Source: Bifidobacterium breve
GTDB lineage: Bacteria; Actinomycetota; Acidimicrobiia; Acidimicrobiales; Acidimicrobilacustridaceae
Length of the DNA: 38,797 bases
Reading direction: 5' to 3'
NCBI GenBank assembly: GCA_945862505.1
Contig: CAMAYJ010000017.1
Coordinates: 1 to 38,797, forward strand
Made by a program: the position numbers and the translations under genes
Part shown: piece after piece, positions 24,049-31,235 of the stretch
How the letters are laid out: every line of letters starts with the position of its first letter
Numbering within the stretch: position 1 is the stretch's first letter
Notes under the pieces: model-generated
The model's database searches: none
Told to the model about the DNA's origin: nothing
What the model saw: the letters and a program-made list of their open reading frames with translations, nothing else

Positions 24049-25182
24049 TCAGCGTCGGATGATGGTGGAACGTAACGTCAGTTTCGACAGCGCCGCGGCA
24101 TCGATCGAAATGCCAAGTCCCGGTCCGGCCGGAACAGTGATCGTTCCACCGCCGCTCGGTCCGGAAACGGTGAATGGCGCACATACGTCCTCGGTGAAGA
24201 AATGGTGAGTGGCGGCAATGTCGCCAGTAAGCGAAGCCCCGGGATGAGCGGCGAGTGCAATATTCGCAGCTCGACCAATCCCGCCATCAAGCATTCCGCC
24301 TACCCATGCATCGATTCCGAGACCCGCGCAATGGTCAAGGACTGAAGCGGCCTCGACCCAACTTCCATAACGAGGGGCTTTGACGCACACCACCGAACAC
24401 GCACCCATATCGAGTGCTTCACGGGTCACCGTTGCTGATGTGAGTGATTCATCGAGACAGATGCGCGTTGAAATGCGTCGAGCTAATTCGGCATGGTTCA
24501 AGAGATCGTCCGCGGCGAGCGGTTGCTCGATGTAGGCGAGATCGAAATCATCAAGTTCCGCAAGCATTTTCGCGTCATCAAGTGTGTAGGCACCATTTGC
24601 ATCGACACTCAGTTCGATGTGAACGCCGGCAGCATCTCGCGCGGCCTGTATGAAATCGATATCTCGACCGGGGGCGATCTTGATCTTGATGCGCCCGTAT
24701 CCCTCGGCAACACGTGTCGAAACCTCGGCGGCGAGGTCTTCGGGTGTGGCCAGTAATCCGATGGCAACGCCTGCCGGCACAGTCGCCACGGGGTCTGCGG
24801 AGTGGGGAGCGAACATTCGCGCTAGCGAGATTTCCGATCGGCGGCCCTGCGCGTCGAGCAGCGCTAACTCGATCGATGCTTTCGCCATGGGATGACCGAT
24901 CACATCGGCGAAGACCGAACCGAGATCGGTGGGGGTCACGGTTCCATTGGTTGCGAGCAGTCGTGGGACGAGAAGTTCATGCAGCGCCAGATAGGCCCCA
25001 TCGACGAACTCTTCGCTGTAGGTGGGCTCGGGGAGAGCGGCACATTCGCCCCAGCCCTCGTCCTCGGTGCCAAGGATGCGAACGAGTACTGCGGTGCGGG
25101 AACTGACGGTTCCATGTGCCGCCACGAACGGAGCGACCATCGGCAAAGCGATTACTCGCAGTTCAACGGCCTCGACGTGCAT
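24049..25182 (-). CDS. o-Succinylbenzoate synthase / N-acylamino-acid racemase family (enolase superfamily)
   Basis: 377-residue enzyme of the muconate-lactonizing subgroup. N-terminal capping domain with GWGECAALPEPTYSEE, typical of the OSBS/NSAR branch, then the TIM barrel with all five key residues: K166-x-K168, D194 (VDANG), E219 (IEQP), D244 (LDES) and K268 (VKAP). OSBS (menC) makes o-succinylbenzoate for menaquinone; relatives racemise N-acylamino acids. No other men genes are present, while an N-acyl-D-amino-acid-deacylase-like gene is nearby, so racemase activity is the better guess. The start ATG at 25182 follows a TAGGCT box by six bases (leaderless) and diverges from msrA. Confidence 0.9.
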   Translation of the reverse strand: MHVEAVELRVIALPMVAPFVAAHGTVSSRTAVLVRILGTEDEGWGECAALPEPTYSEEFVDGAYLALHELLVPRLLATNGTVTPTDLGSVFADVIGHPMAKASIELALLDAQGRRSEISLARMFAPHSADPVATVPAGVAIGLLATPEDLAAEVSTRVAEGYGRIKIKIAPGRDIDFIQAARDAAGVHIELSVDANGAYTLDDAKMLAELDDFDLAYIEQPLAADDLLNHAELARRISTRICLDESLTSATVTREALDMGACSVVCVKAPRYGSWVEAASVLDHCAGLGIDAWVGGMLDGGIGRAANIALAAHPGASLTGDIAATHHFFTEDVCAPFTVSGPSGGGTITVPAGPGLGISIDAAALSKLTLRSTIIRR

Positions 25183-25188
25183 GGACTG

Positions 25189-25229
25189 AGCCTAGGACCC
25201 GGCTCGATTGTGGGCCTCGGCGGTAGCCT
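25189..25229. promoter_or_regulatory. Back-to-back leaderless promoters
   Basis: Minus-strand TAGGCT (25189-25194) lies six bases before the ATG at 25182. Plus-strand TAGCCT (25224-25229) lies six bases before the ATG at 25236. Only about 30 bases separate the two -10 boxes, so their -35 regions overlap and the promoters probably compete. Confidence 0.6.
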
Positions 25230-25235
25230 TGGGTC

Positions 25236-25886
25236 ATGTTCTTTGGCTCACGAACCCCAGAGATGGTCGACCCCGCTGCTGCGCTTCCTGGGCGCGATCA
25301 GACCATGCCAGTGTCACCTGCGCATCTTGTGCTCGGCACAACGATGACTCCGCCGTTTCCCGACAATTGCGAGCAACTCGTTGTTGGCATGGGGTGCTTT
25401 TGGGGAGCAGAACGAAAGTTCTGGCAACTCCCGGGAGTCGTCACGACTGCCGTTGGTTACGCCGGCGGCTACACGCCGAACCCAACCTATGAAGAGGCCT
25501 GTTCTGGCCTCACTGGGCACACCGAAGTTGTGCTTGTCGTATGGGACAACACGCTGACCGATCTCGACGCGGTGCTTCGTTGTTTTTGGGAAAATCACGA
25601 TCCGACCCAAGGCCATCGCCAAGGCAACGACATCGGAACCCAATATCGCTCAGCGATTTATTGTTCTGACCAAATGCAGCTCGATGCCGCCAAGGCGAGC
25701 GCGATTCGCTTTGGCGAGATGTTGGCGGCTGCGCATTTCGACGCCGTCACGACCGAGATTGCCTTGGCCGGTCCGTTCTTCTACGCCGAGGACTACCACC
25801 AGCAATATCTCGCCAAAAATCCCAACGGCTATTGCGGAATTGGTGGCACTGGCGTGAGCTGCCCGATCGGCATCAGCGGCGTTTAA
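25236..25886 (+). CDS. msrA: Peptide methionine sulfoxide reductase MsrA
   Basis: 216-residue repair enzyme that reduces methionine-S-sulfoxide in proteins using thioredoxin. Catalytic [11 protein letters not shown] (C54), [37 protein letters not shown] with the substrate-pocket residues, and C-terminal recycling cysteines C200 (NGYCG) and C209. The first 40 residues ([23 protein letters not shown]) match the extended actinobacterial MsrA start, which supports the ATG at 25236; a TAGCCT box lies six bases before it. A cytoplasmic protein, not near an MsrB gene. Regulation may respond to oxidative stress, but no such site is visible. Confidence 0.96.
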   Translation: MFFGSRTPEMVDPAAALPGRDQTMPVSPAHLVLGTTMTPPFPDNCEQLVVGMGCFWGAERKFWQLPGVVTTAVGYAGGYTPNPTYEEACSGLTGHTEVVLVVWDNTLTDLDAVLRCFWENHDPTQGHRQGNDIGTQYRSAIYCSDQMQLDAAKASAIRFGEMLAAAHFDAVTTEIALAGPFFYAEDYHQQYLAKNPNGYCGIGGTGVSCPIGISGV

Positions 25887-25931
25887 GGCCTGGCCAATCT
25901 GTAATTGGGCCCAAATCGGGTGGTTGTCACC

Positions 25932-25951
25932 TGTGGATCTCTTGTGGATAA
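25932..25951. promoter_or_regulatory. DnaA-box pair upstream of the Rpf-like gene
   Basis: A perfect DnaA-box sequence (TGTGGATAA, reverse complement TTATCCACA) at 25943-25951, with a near match TGTGGATCT at 25932-25940 in the same orientation, 11 bp apart or about one helix turn. It lies 205 bases before the start of a resuscitation-promoting-factor-like gene. This could link that promoter to DnaA, but two boxes alone do not make an origin and chance is possible. Confidence 0.4.
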
Positions 25952-25973
25952 CGTGGTGAACTGTTGGCTCGAT

Positions 25974-25990
25974 CCCAAGGGCCCCTTGGG
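25974..25990 (+). promoter_or_regulatory. 17-bp palindrome in 25887-26155 intergenic region
   Basis: CCCAAGGG and CCCTTGGG around one base. As RNA it would form a GC-rich stem with at most a tiny loop, about 90 bases after the msrA stop, so it may be an operator or a weak terminator. The rest of this 269-base intergenic region shows a possible long leader for the Rpf-like gene, including a CCGCAA ... TTGCGG pairing around 26050-26090, but no recognised riboswitch. Confidence 0.4.
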
Positions 25991-26155
25991 GCGTGTCGAA
26001 AGTCACGCAAAAACCGGTCCCAGGGTCGTTGCAGTTTGATGACAAAGGCCGCAAACCTTTGGGTGCTTTGTTGCGGTTCCATGACGAACGGGTTCGCCCG
26101 ATCGACGCCCCGTGATGGTCGCGGAGCTCATGGAAGTGCACGAAAGGAGCACTAA

Positions 26156-26701
26156 ATGTCTGCAGTGCGTTCGTCGTCAATTGGTTCTGTTCGTCTCGCT
26201 CATGGGGCGGTCGCCACTTTCGCCTTTTTGGCCGTGATGGCGGTTTCCATGGTCACCGTCGTCACCAGCGCTACGAGTGCCGATGGAGAGGAGCCTTCTT
26301 CCGCATCGACAATCACCGTTGAGTACGCCGACGTGTACACCGCTATGGCCGATATTGCTGCCGCCATTGCCACGCTGCCGCCACCGCCTCCTCCTACCAC
26401 GGTGGCCCCTCGTCAGGTTCAGACCCGACCCCCGGTGATCGTCGATCCCTCTGATCCCGGCGTATGGGATGCGCTGGCTCATTGCGAGACTCGTGGAAAT
26501 TGGGCGACCGACTCTGTGCCGGGTTTCTCAGGTGGCCTTGGTTTTGCTCATGGCACATGGGCCTCGAACGGGGGCACCGAATTCGCCCGAGTGGCTGCAG
26601 ATGCGACTCGTGAGCAGCAGATCGAGGTGGCGCAGCGGGTGCTTGAAGGCTCCGGTTGGGGTGCCTGGCCGGGTTGCTCCGATCTGCTCGGACTTCGCTA
26701 G
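26156..26701 (+). CDS. Resuscitation-promoting-factor-like transglycosylase
   Basis: 181-residue secreted cell-wall protein. Residues about 17-40 form a hydrophobic signal or anchor segment ([18 protein letters not shown]). A helical stretch and a proline-rich linker ([12 protein letters not shown], 74-85) follow. The C-terminal Rpf-like domain starts at [14 protein letters not shown], where E111 matches the catalytic glutamate of Rpf muralytic domains, and continues [12 protein letters not shown]. Rpf proteins cleave peptidoglycan glycan strands and help dormant cells resume growth. The domain is about 78 residues, the usual size. ATG 26156 has a strong AAAGGAG seven bases upstream. A long leader (about 200 bases) and DnaA-box-like sites precede it. 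It ends in its own hairpin terminator. Confidence 0.9.
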   Translation: MSAVRSSSIGSVRLAHGAVATFAFLAVMAVSMVTVVTSATSADGEEPSSASTITVEYADVYTAMADIAAAIATLPPPPPPTTVAPRQVQTRPPVIVDPSDPGVWDALAHCETRGNWATDSVPGFSGGLGFAHGTWASNGGTEFARVAADATREQQIEVAQRVLEGSGWGAWPGCSDLLGLR

Positions 26702-26707
26702 CGCAAA

Positions 26708-26743
26708 AGGGTCGCCGCTCGCCTGCACGGTTGCGGCGACCCT
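26708..26743 (+). terminator. Hairpin terminator after the Rpf-like gene
   Basis: 11-base arms AGGGTCGCCGC and GCGGCGACCCT with a 14-base loop, seven bases after the stop codon. No T-run follows. Confidence 0.8.
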
Positions 26744-26747
26744 CCGC

Positions 26748-26753
26748 TAGATT
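26748..26753 (+). promoter_or_regulatory. -10 box for superoxide dismutase gene
   Basis: TAGATT right after the hairpin. The expected start site near 26760 would leave a leader of about 34 bases with a GAAGGG ribosome-binding site before the ATG at 26794. Confidence 0.5.
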
Positions 26754-26793
26754 CCCCATCCTCACCAACGAACTTCCGAGGAAGGGAACCTTC

Positions 26794-27375
26794 ATGGCTT
26801 TCGAGCTTCCCGCTCTGCCGTATGCCCAAGATGCGCTCGCACCGACAATCAGTGCCGAGACCATGGAATACCACTACGGCAAGCACCATCAGACCTACGT
26901 CGACAACTTGAACAAGGCTGTCGCCGGCACCGCCGACGAGGATGCCTCGCTCGAGGACATCATCATGAAGGCCGAAGGCCCGCTGTTTAACAACGCAGCC
27001 CAGGTCTGGAACCACACCTTCTTCTGGAACTCACTCTCACCCAACGGTGGCGGTCAGCCCACTGGAGCAATCGCCGATCGCATCGCTGCCGACTTCGGTG
27101 GCTACGACGCTTTCCGTGCGCAGATCACCGACGCTGGCCTTACGCAGTTCGGTTCGGGTTGGGCATGGCTCGTCGAAACGGACGGCAAGCTCGCCATCAT
27201 GAAGACCCCTAACGCCGACCTTCCAATGAAGCACGGCGCCAAGGCCCTCTTCACAATCGATGTCTGGGAACACGCCTATTACATCGATTACCGCAATGCA
27301 CGGGCCAAGTTCATCGAAGTTGTCCTCGACAACCTCGTCAACTGGGACTTCGTGAACGCCAACCTGGCGTCCTGA
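26794..27375 (+). CDS. sodB: Superoxide dismutase, Fe type
   Basis: 193-residue cytoplasmic enzyme that converts superoxide to oxygen and peroxide. Metal ligands H27 (MEYHYGKHH), H74 (NNAAQVWNHTFFW), D156 and H160 (DVWEHAYYIDY). The glutamine in AAQVWNH (Q70) is the iron-enzyme hallmark; manganese enzymes usually carry it later in the chain instead. Cambialistic use cannot be excluded. Start ATG 26794 is preferred over a longer frame from 26656, because the latter runs through the hairpin and the end of the preceding gene; GAGGAAGGG lies upstream. A single gene with its own promoter and terminator. Confidence 0.95.
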   Translation: MAFELPALPYAQDALAPTISAETMEYHYGKHHQTYVDNLNKAVAGTADEDASLEDIIMKAEGPLFNNAAQVWNHTFFWNSLSPNGGGQPTGAIADRIAADFGGYDAFRAQITDAGLTQFGSGWAWLVETDGKLAIMKTPNADLPMKHGAKALFTIDVWEHAYYIDYRNARAKFIEVVLDNLVNWDFVNANLAS

Positions 27376-27399
27376 TCCCTGCGCAGTGCCTGATTCTCG

Positions 27400-27425
27400 A
27401 ACGGGACCCCTACAGGGGTCCCGTT
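27400..27425 (+). terminator. Hairpin terminator after sodB
   Basis: Perfect 11-base arms AACGGGACCCC and GGGGTCCCGTT with a TACA loop, 24 bases after the stop; one further G-T pair and TTT follow. Confidence 0.9.
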
Positions 27426-27430
27426 TCGCG

Positions 27431-27436
27431 TACGGT
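27431..27436 (+). promoter_or_regulatory. -10 box for MscS-like gene (leaderless)
   Basis: TACGGT lies eight bases before the GTG at 27445, directly after the sodB terminator. No ribosome-binding site is present. Confidence 0.5.
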
Positions 27437-27444
27437 CATCAGTC

Positions 27445-28587
27445 GTGATTGATTCTCTCGTCCTCGCCGCAACCGATCCCGCCGCGCTTGCGAATGCGTG
27501 CGGCGACAACACGGGCTGGTTCTGCGAGCGCGTTTTTGAATGGACAGGTTCAAAGGCGTGGGCTCGGGCTGCAGAGTGGCTTGTTGCCAAACCGCTTTCG
27601 ATCCTCTGCGTGGTCATCATCGCTGGCCTCGTAGCCATGGTCGTTCGTCGGATGATTTCTCGTTCGATGAATCGGTTGTTCTTGCCCGGAATTTCGAAGA
27701 AGCGAGGAAGCAAAGGGGGGCTGCGTCGGCGCACGTCGGAAGTCCTGCTTGCTTCGGGTGATTCTTCTGTCCGCACCGACGCTCGACTTGAAACGCTCAC
27801 GGCAGTGTTCCGCTCAATTGCTACAGCGCTGGTCTGGTTCATCGCGCTGTTCTTCACGCTTGAAATTTTGGGCATCAGCCTTGGTCCGTTGCTTGCGACG
27901 GCTGGCATCGTCGGCGTCGCTCTCGGCTTTGGCACGCAAACGATGGTCCGCGATTTCATTAGCGGATTCTTCATCGTTGCTGAAGATCAATTCGGTGTTG
28001 GTGACACGATCGATGTTGGTGGTGGTGCGAAAGGAATCGTCGAGCGCATCACGTTGCGAGCTACCCATATTCGTGACCCAGAGGGAACGATGTGGCACGT
28101 TGCCAACGGCCAGATCGTGAAGGTTGCGAACAAGAGCCAGGAATGGGCGCGCGCTCTCATCGACGTGGTGCTTCCTTACGACGCCGACATCTCGGCGGTC
28201 AGCGATGTCATGCAGGAAGTTGCCGACACCATTCAGTCTGATCCGGAATGGTCATCAAAGATCATGGAACGCGCCGAGATCTGGGGCATCCAGGAATTCG
28301 ATTCTGATGGCGTACACGTCCGGATGGTCATTAAGACCGAACCAGCAGCGCAGTTTGGTGTTTTGCGCGAATTGCGGGCGCGGATGAAGGAAACCTTCGA
28401 CGAACGAGGCATTTCGTTTGCCTACGCGGGATCACCGACGCAGGTTGTGATTACGCAGACGCCTCCGCAGAAGACGCCGCCACCGACGGCAGCAGCAAAG
28501 GCGAATATGCCGTCGTCAGACGGCGTCGGGATCGTCGGCGAGGGTGACAGCGACGCTGGCTTCAGCGCCGACGGCGACGCTGACTAA
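27445..28587 (+). CDS. MscS-family mechanosensitive channel
   Basis: 380-residue inner-membrane channel that opens under membrane tension to release solutes. A hydrophobic helix at about 52-67 and another at about 120-140 precede the pore helix GPLLATAGIVGVALGFGTQT. The conserved VRDFISGFFIVAEDQFGVGD and the beta domain IERITLRATHIRDPEG-like segment (here VERITLRATHIRDPEG) follow, with N-x-x-I at NGQIVKVANKSQ. The C-terminal cytoplasmic part ends in a Pro, Ala and acidic tail from about residue 345. GTG start at 27445 fits the TACGGT box. The last 72 bases overlap the 3' end of the converging valS gene, so the acidic tail and the ValRS C-terminus are encoded on opposite strands of the same DNA. 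Confidence 0.93.
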   Translation: MIDSLVLAATDPAALANACGDNTGWFCERVFEWTGSKAWARAAEWLVAKPLSILCVVIIAGLVAMVVRRMISRSMNRLFLPGISKKRGSKGGLRRRTSEVLLASGDSSVRTDARLETLTAVFRSIATALVWFIALFFTLEILGISLGPLLATAGIVGVALGFGTQTMVRDFISGFFIVAEDQFGVGDTIDVGGGAKGIVERITLRATHIRDPEGTMWHVANGQIVKVANKSQEWARALIDVVLPYDADISAVSDVMQEVADTIQSDPEWSSKIMERAEIWGIQEFDSDGVHVRMVIKTEPAAQFGVLRELRARMKETFDERGISFAYAGSPTQVVITQTPPQKTPPPTAAAKANMPSSDGVGIVGEGDSDAGFSADGDAD

Positions 28588-31149
28588 CGTTGCGTTCGCT
28601 GCTTCACGAACATCTTCAAGAACACTTTGGAACGCCTCGGTGCGCGGGGTGGTGTCAGTGACGTCGATGAGATCGACCGGCCACTTGAGCGAACGCTTCG
28701 CTTCGGTTTTCGCTCGTCGTGCAGCGCTGAGGACTTCTGCACCCATTGCGTAGGCGAGCGGGCTGCCGTCGGCGGCCGCGTCACGAAGTTGTGAAGCATC
28801 GGGCCACGGAGCACGATGCACTGAACCGCTTTGCCACCAGGACCACACCTCTTCGGTGACGAAGGGAAGGAACGGTGCGAACAGGCGAAGCAGCGTTGAG
28901 AGTGTGAGCTGCAATGCGGCCTGTGCTGAGCGGGCGGCGTCATCGCCACGACTTCCGTAGGCACGGGTCTTCACGAGTTCGAGGTACTGATCGCAGAACT
29001 GCCAGAAGAACGCCTCGGTGCGCTCAAGGGAGCGGGCGTAGTCGTAACCATCGAATGCGGTAGTTGCATCTTCAACAAGTGCGGCAAGATCGGCGAGCAT
29101 GGCTCGGTCGAGCGGTTCGGTGATGGCTGACGGATCATGAATCTGGGCAACGCCATCTTCGGAACCAAGACCAAGAGCGAAACGACTCGCATTCAGCAAT
29201 TTGATGCCGAGACGACGGCCAATTTTCATCTGTCCTTCGTCGAAGGCGGTATCGGTGCCGGGTCGTGCGCTTGCGGCCCAATAGCGAACGGCGTCGGAGC
29301 CGTATTGCTCAAGTAGATGAAGGGGAGTGACGACATTGCCTTTGGACTTCGACATCTTTTTACGATCGGGGTCGAGCACCCAACCCGAAATGCTGGCGTT
29401 GCGCCAGGGAATCGAGTTGTGCTCAAGATGCGAGCGAACTGTTGTCGAGAACAACCAGGTGCGGATGATCTCGTGGGCTTGCGGTCGCATATCCATTGGG
29501 AAGGTGCGAGCGAACAGGTCGTCGTCCTCGCCCCAACCGGTGGCGATCTGTGGAGTGAGCGAAGAGGTTGCCCATGTATCCATGACATCGGGATCGCCGG
29601 TGAAACCACCAGGAACATCGCGTTGCGCTTCGGTGTAACCAGCGGGCGTATCGGTAGCCGGGTCGATCGGAAGCGCTGCTTCGTCAGCGGTAATGGGTTG
29701 ATCGTGAAGAGGGAAACAGTCGGCATCGAGCGGATACCAGATTGGGAACGACACGCCGAAGAAACGCTGACGACTCACCAACCAGTCGCCGTTTAGGCCA
29801 TTGACCCAGTTCTCGTAGCGAACGCGCATATGCGGCGGATGCCAGTGAAGTTCTGTGCCTCGTTCAAGCAGCGCTTCTCGAAGCGGAAGATCGCGGCCAC
29901 CGTTGCGCAGATACCACTGACGGCTGGTGAGGATTTCGAGGGGACGATCGCCCTTTTCGAAGAACTTCACCGGATGCGTGATCGGTTTTGGTTCGCCATC
30001 GAGCTGGCCGTTGTCACGCAACAAGTCAACGATGCGCACCTGTGCTTGTTTGATGGTCTTGCCGGCAAGTTCGGAATAGGCGGTAACAGCAGCATCGCCA
30101 GCGCCCACGATCCATTCCGGCGCTTCGGACTGGATGCGGCCATCGACGCTGATGATTGAACGAGTTTCAAGTTGCAGTTCGCGCCACCAAATGACGTCGG
30201 TGAGATCGCCGAACGTACAAATCATCGCAATACCGGAACCCTTTTCAGGGTCGGCTAACACATGCGGCTTGATTTCAACTTCAACGCCAAATAAAGGGGT
30301 GCGGACAGTTGAGCCGAAGAGTGGTTTGTAGCGCTCATCATCGGGGTGAGCAACGAGGGCTACGCAGGCGCCGAGAAGTTCGGGGCGGGTGGTTTCGATG
30401 TAGATCGGTTCGCCGTTATCGGTGCGAACAAATGGCAGGCGGTGATACGCGCCGGGCATTTCGCGATCTTCGAGTTCGGCCTGAGCGACTGCGCATCGGA
30501 AATCGACATCCCACAGCACAGGAGCCTCGGCTTGGTAGGCCTCGTCGCGCGCAAGATTGCGAAGGAAGGCGCGCTGGGCAACGCGACGACAGCGATCGTC
30601 GATTGTGGCGTAGGTGAGCGACCAGTCAACCGAAAGACCGAGCGTTCGGAACAGTTCCTCGAACGCCTTTTCATCTTCCGCAGTGAGGGTCGTGCACAGT
30701 TCGATGAAATTTCGACGACTGATTTGAGCTGGGAGTTTCTTCTGCTCATCCTTCGGGCGGTCGGCCATCGGGACGGGCGTGGCGAAGTTCGAGTCGTAGG
30801 GAAGCGATGGGTCGCACTGGACCCCGTAGTAGTTCTGCACACGGCGTTCGGTGGGCAGACCGTTGTCGTCCCAACCCATTGGGTAGAACACGGACTTGCC
30901 CCGCATGCGCTGGTAACGAGCGATGGTGTCGGTGTGGGTGTAACTGAAGACATGGCCGACGTGAAGTGAGCCACTGACTGTCGGCGGTGGCGTATCGATC
31001 GAATACACACCCTCTCGGGTGGCGGTGCGATCGAAGGAGTAGGTGCCGTCGGCATCCCAGGTCGCGCCCCAGCGGGCTTCGAGGCCCTCAAGGTCGGGCT
31101 TTTGGGGGACGGTCCAACTGTTTCGCGGAGTGGGGGTGGCCGATGTCAT
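28516..31149 (-). CDS. valS: Valyl-tRNA synthetase
   Basis: 877-residue class I aminoacyl-tRNA synthetase charging tRNA-Val. Signature HVGH at 63-66 in PPPTVSGSLHVGHVFSYTHTD, KMSKS at 598-602 (KKMSKSKGNVV), and a CP1 editing domain between them that removes mischarged threonine. The anticodon-binding helices (YARSLERTEAFFWQFCDQYL) follow, and the C-terminus ends near LADDPDAV. The length fits the bacterial form with only a short tail after the anticodon-binding domain. ATG 31149 lies nine bases after a TAGCGT box on the minus strand (short leader or leaderless). It runs divergently from cysS, and its end overlaps the MscS-like gene. Confidence 0.97.
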   Translation of the reverse strand: MTSATPTPRNSWTVPQKPDLEGLEARWGATWDADGTYSFDRTATREGVYSIDTPPPTVSGSLHVGHVFSYTHTDTIARYQRMRGKSVFYPMGWDDNGLPTERRVQNYYGVQCDPSLPYDSNFATPVPMADRPKDEQKKLPAQISRRNFIELCTTLTAEDEKAFEELFRTLGLSVDWSLTYATIDDRCRRVAQRAFLRNLARDEAYQAEAPVLWDVDFRCAVAQAELEDREMPGAYHRLPFVRTDNGEPIYIETTRPELLGACVALVAHPDDERYKPLFGSTVRTPLFGVEVEIKPHVLADPEKGSGIAMICTFGDLTDVIWWRELQLETRSIISVDGRIQSEAPEWIVGAGDAAVTAYSELAGKTIKQAQVRIVDLLRDNGQLDGEPKPITHPVKFFEKGDRPLEILTSRQWYLRNGGRDLPLREALLERGTELHWHPPHMRVRYENWVNGLNGDWLVSRQRFFGVSFPIWYPLDADCFPLHDQPITADEAALPIDPATDTPAGYTEAQRDVPGGFTGDPDVMDTWATSSLTPQIATGWGEDDDLFARTFPMDMRPQAHEIIRTWLFSTTVRSHLEHNSIPWRNASISGWVLDPDRKKMSKSKGNVVTPLHLLEQYGSDAVRYWAASARPGTDTAFDEGQMKIGRRLGIKLLNASRFALGLGSEDGVAQIHDPSAITEPLDRAMLADLAALVEDATTAFDGYDYARSLERTEAFFWQFCDQYLELVKTRAYGSRGDDAARSAQAALQLTLSTLLRLFAPFLPFVTEEVWSWWQSGSVHRAPWPDASQLRDAAADGSPLAYAMGAEVLSAARRAKTEAKRSLKWPVDLIDVTDTTPRTEAFQSVLEDVREAANATLVSVAVGAEASVAVTLADDPDAV

Positions 31150-31158
31150 GACCCGATC

Positions 31159-31227
31159 ACGCTAGTTCGCCCCACCCCTGCGACTCACGTGCAGACTCGC
31201 AGGAGGGGGCGGGGGGACAGGTAGCGT
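31159..31227. promoter_or_regulatory. Divergent valS/cysS promoter region with inverted repeat
   Basis: Minus-strand -10 box TAGCGT (31159-31164) is nine bases before the valS start. Plus-strand TAGCGT (31222-31227) is eight bases before the GTG at 31236. Between them lies CCTGCGA (31177-31183) and its complement TCGCAGG (31197-31203) with a 13-base spacer, a possible shared operator. No T-box-like structure was seen. Confidence 0.5.
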
Positions 31228-31235
31228 TGCCAGTC

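Noticed and set aside
24049-25182. Firm assignment as menC of menaquinone biosynthesis
   Set aside because: No other men gene is in the window and the family includes N-acylamino-acid racemases; left as a family call.
25932-25951. Replication origin
   Set aside because: Only two DnaA-like boxes, no AT-rich unwinding region and no dnaA, dnaN or rpmH nearby.
25887-26155. Cyclic-di-AMP (ydaO-type) riboswitch before the Rpf-like gene
   Set aside because: Rpf genes of some actinobacteria have one, but the conserved 3' consensus and paired core were not found here.
26656-26793. N-terminal extension of superoxide dismutase
   Set aside because: It would read through the Rpf gene end and the hairpin at 26708-26743; the family start is ATG 26794.
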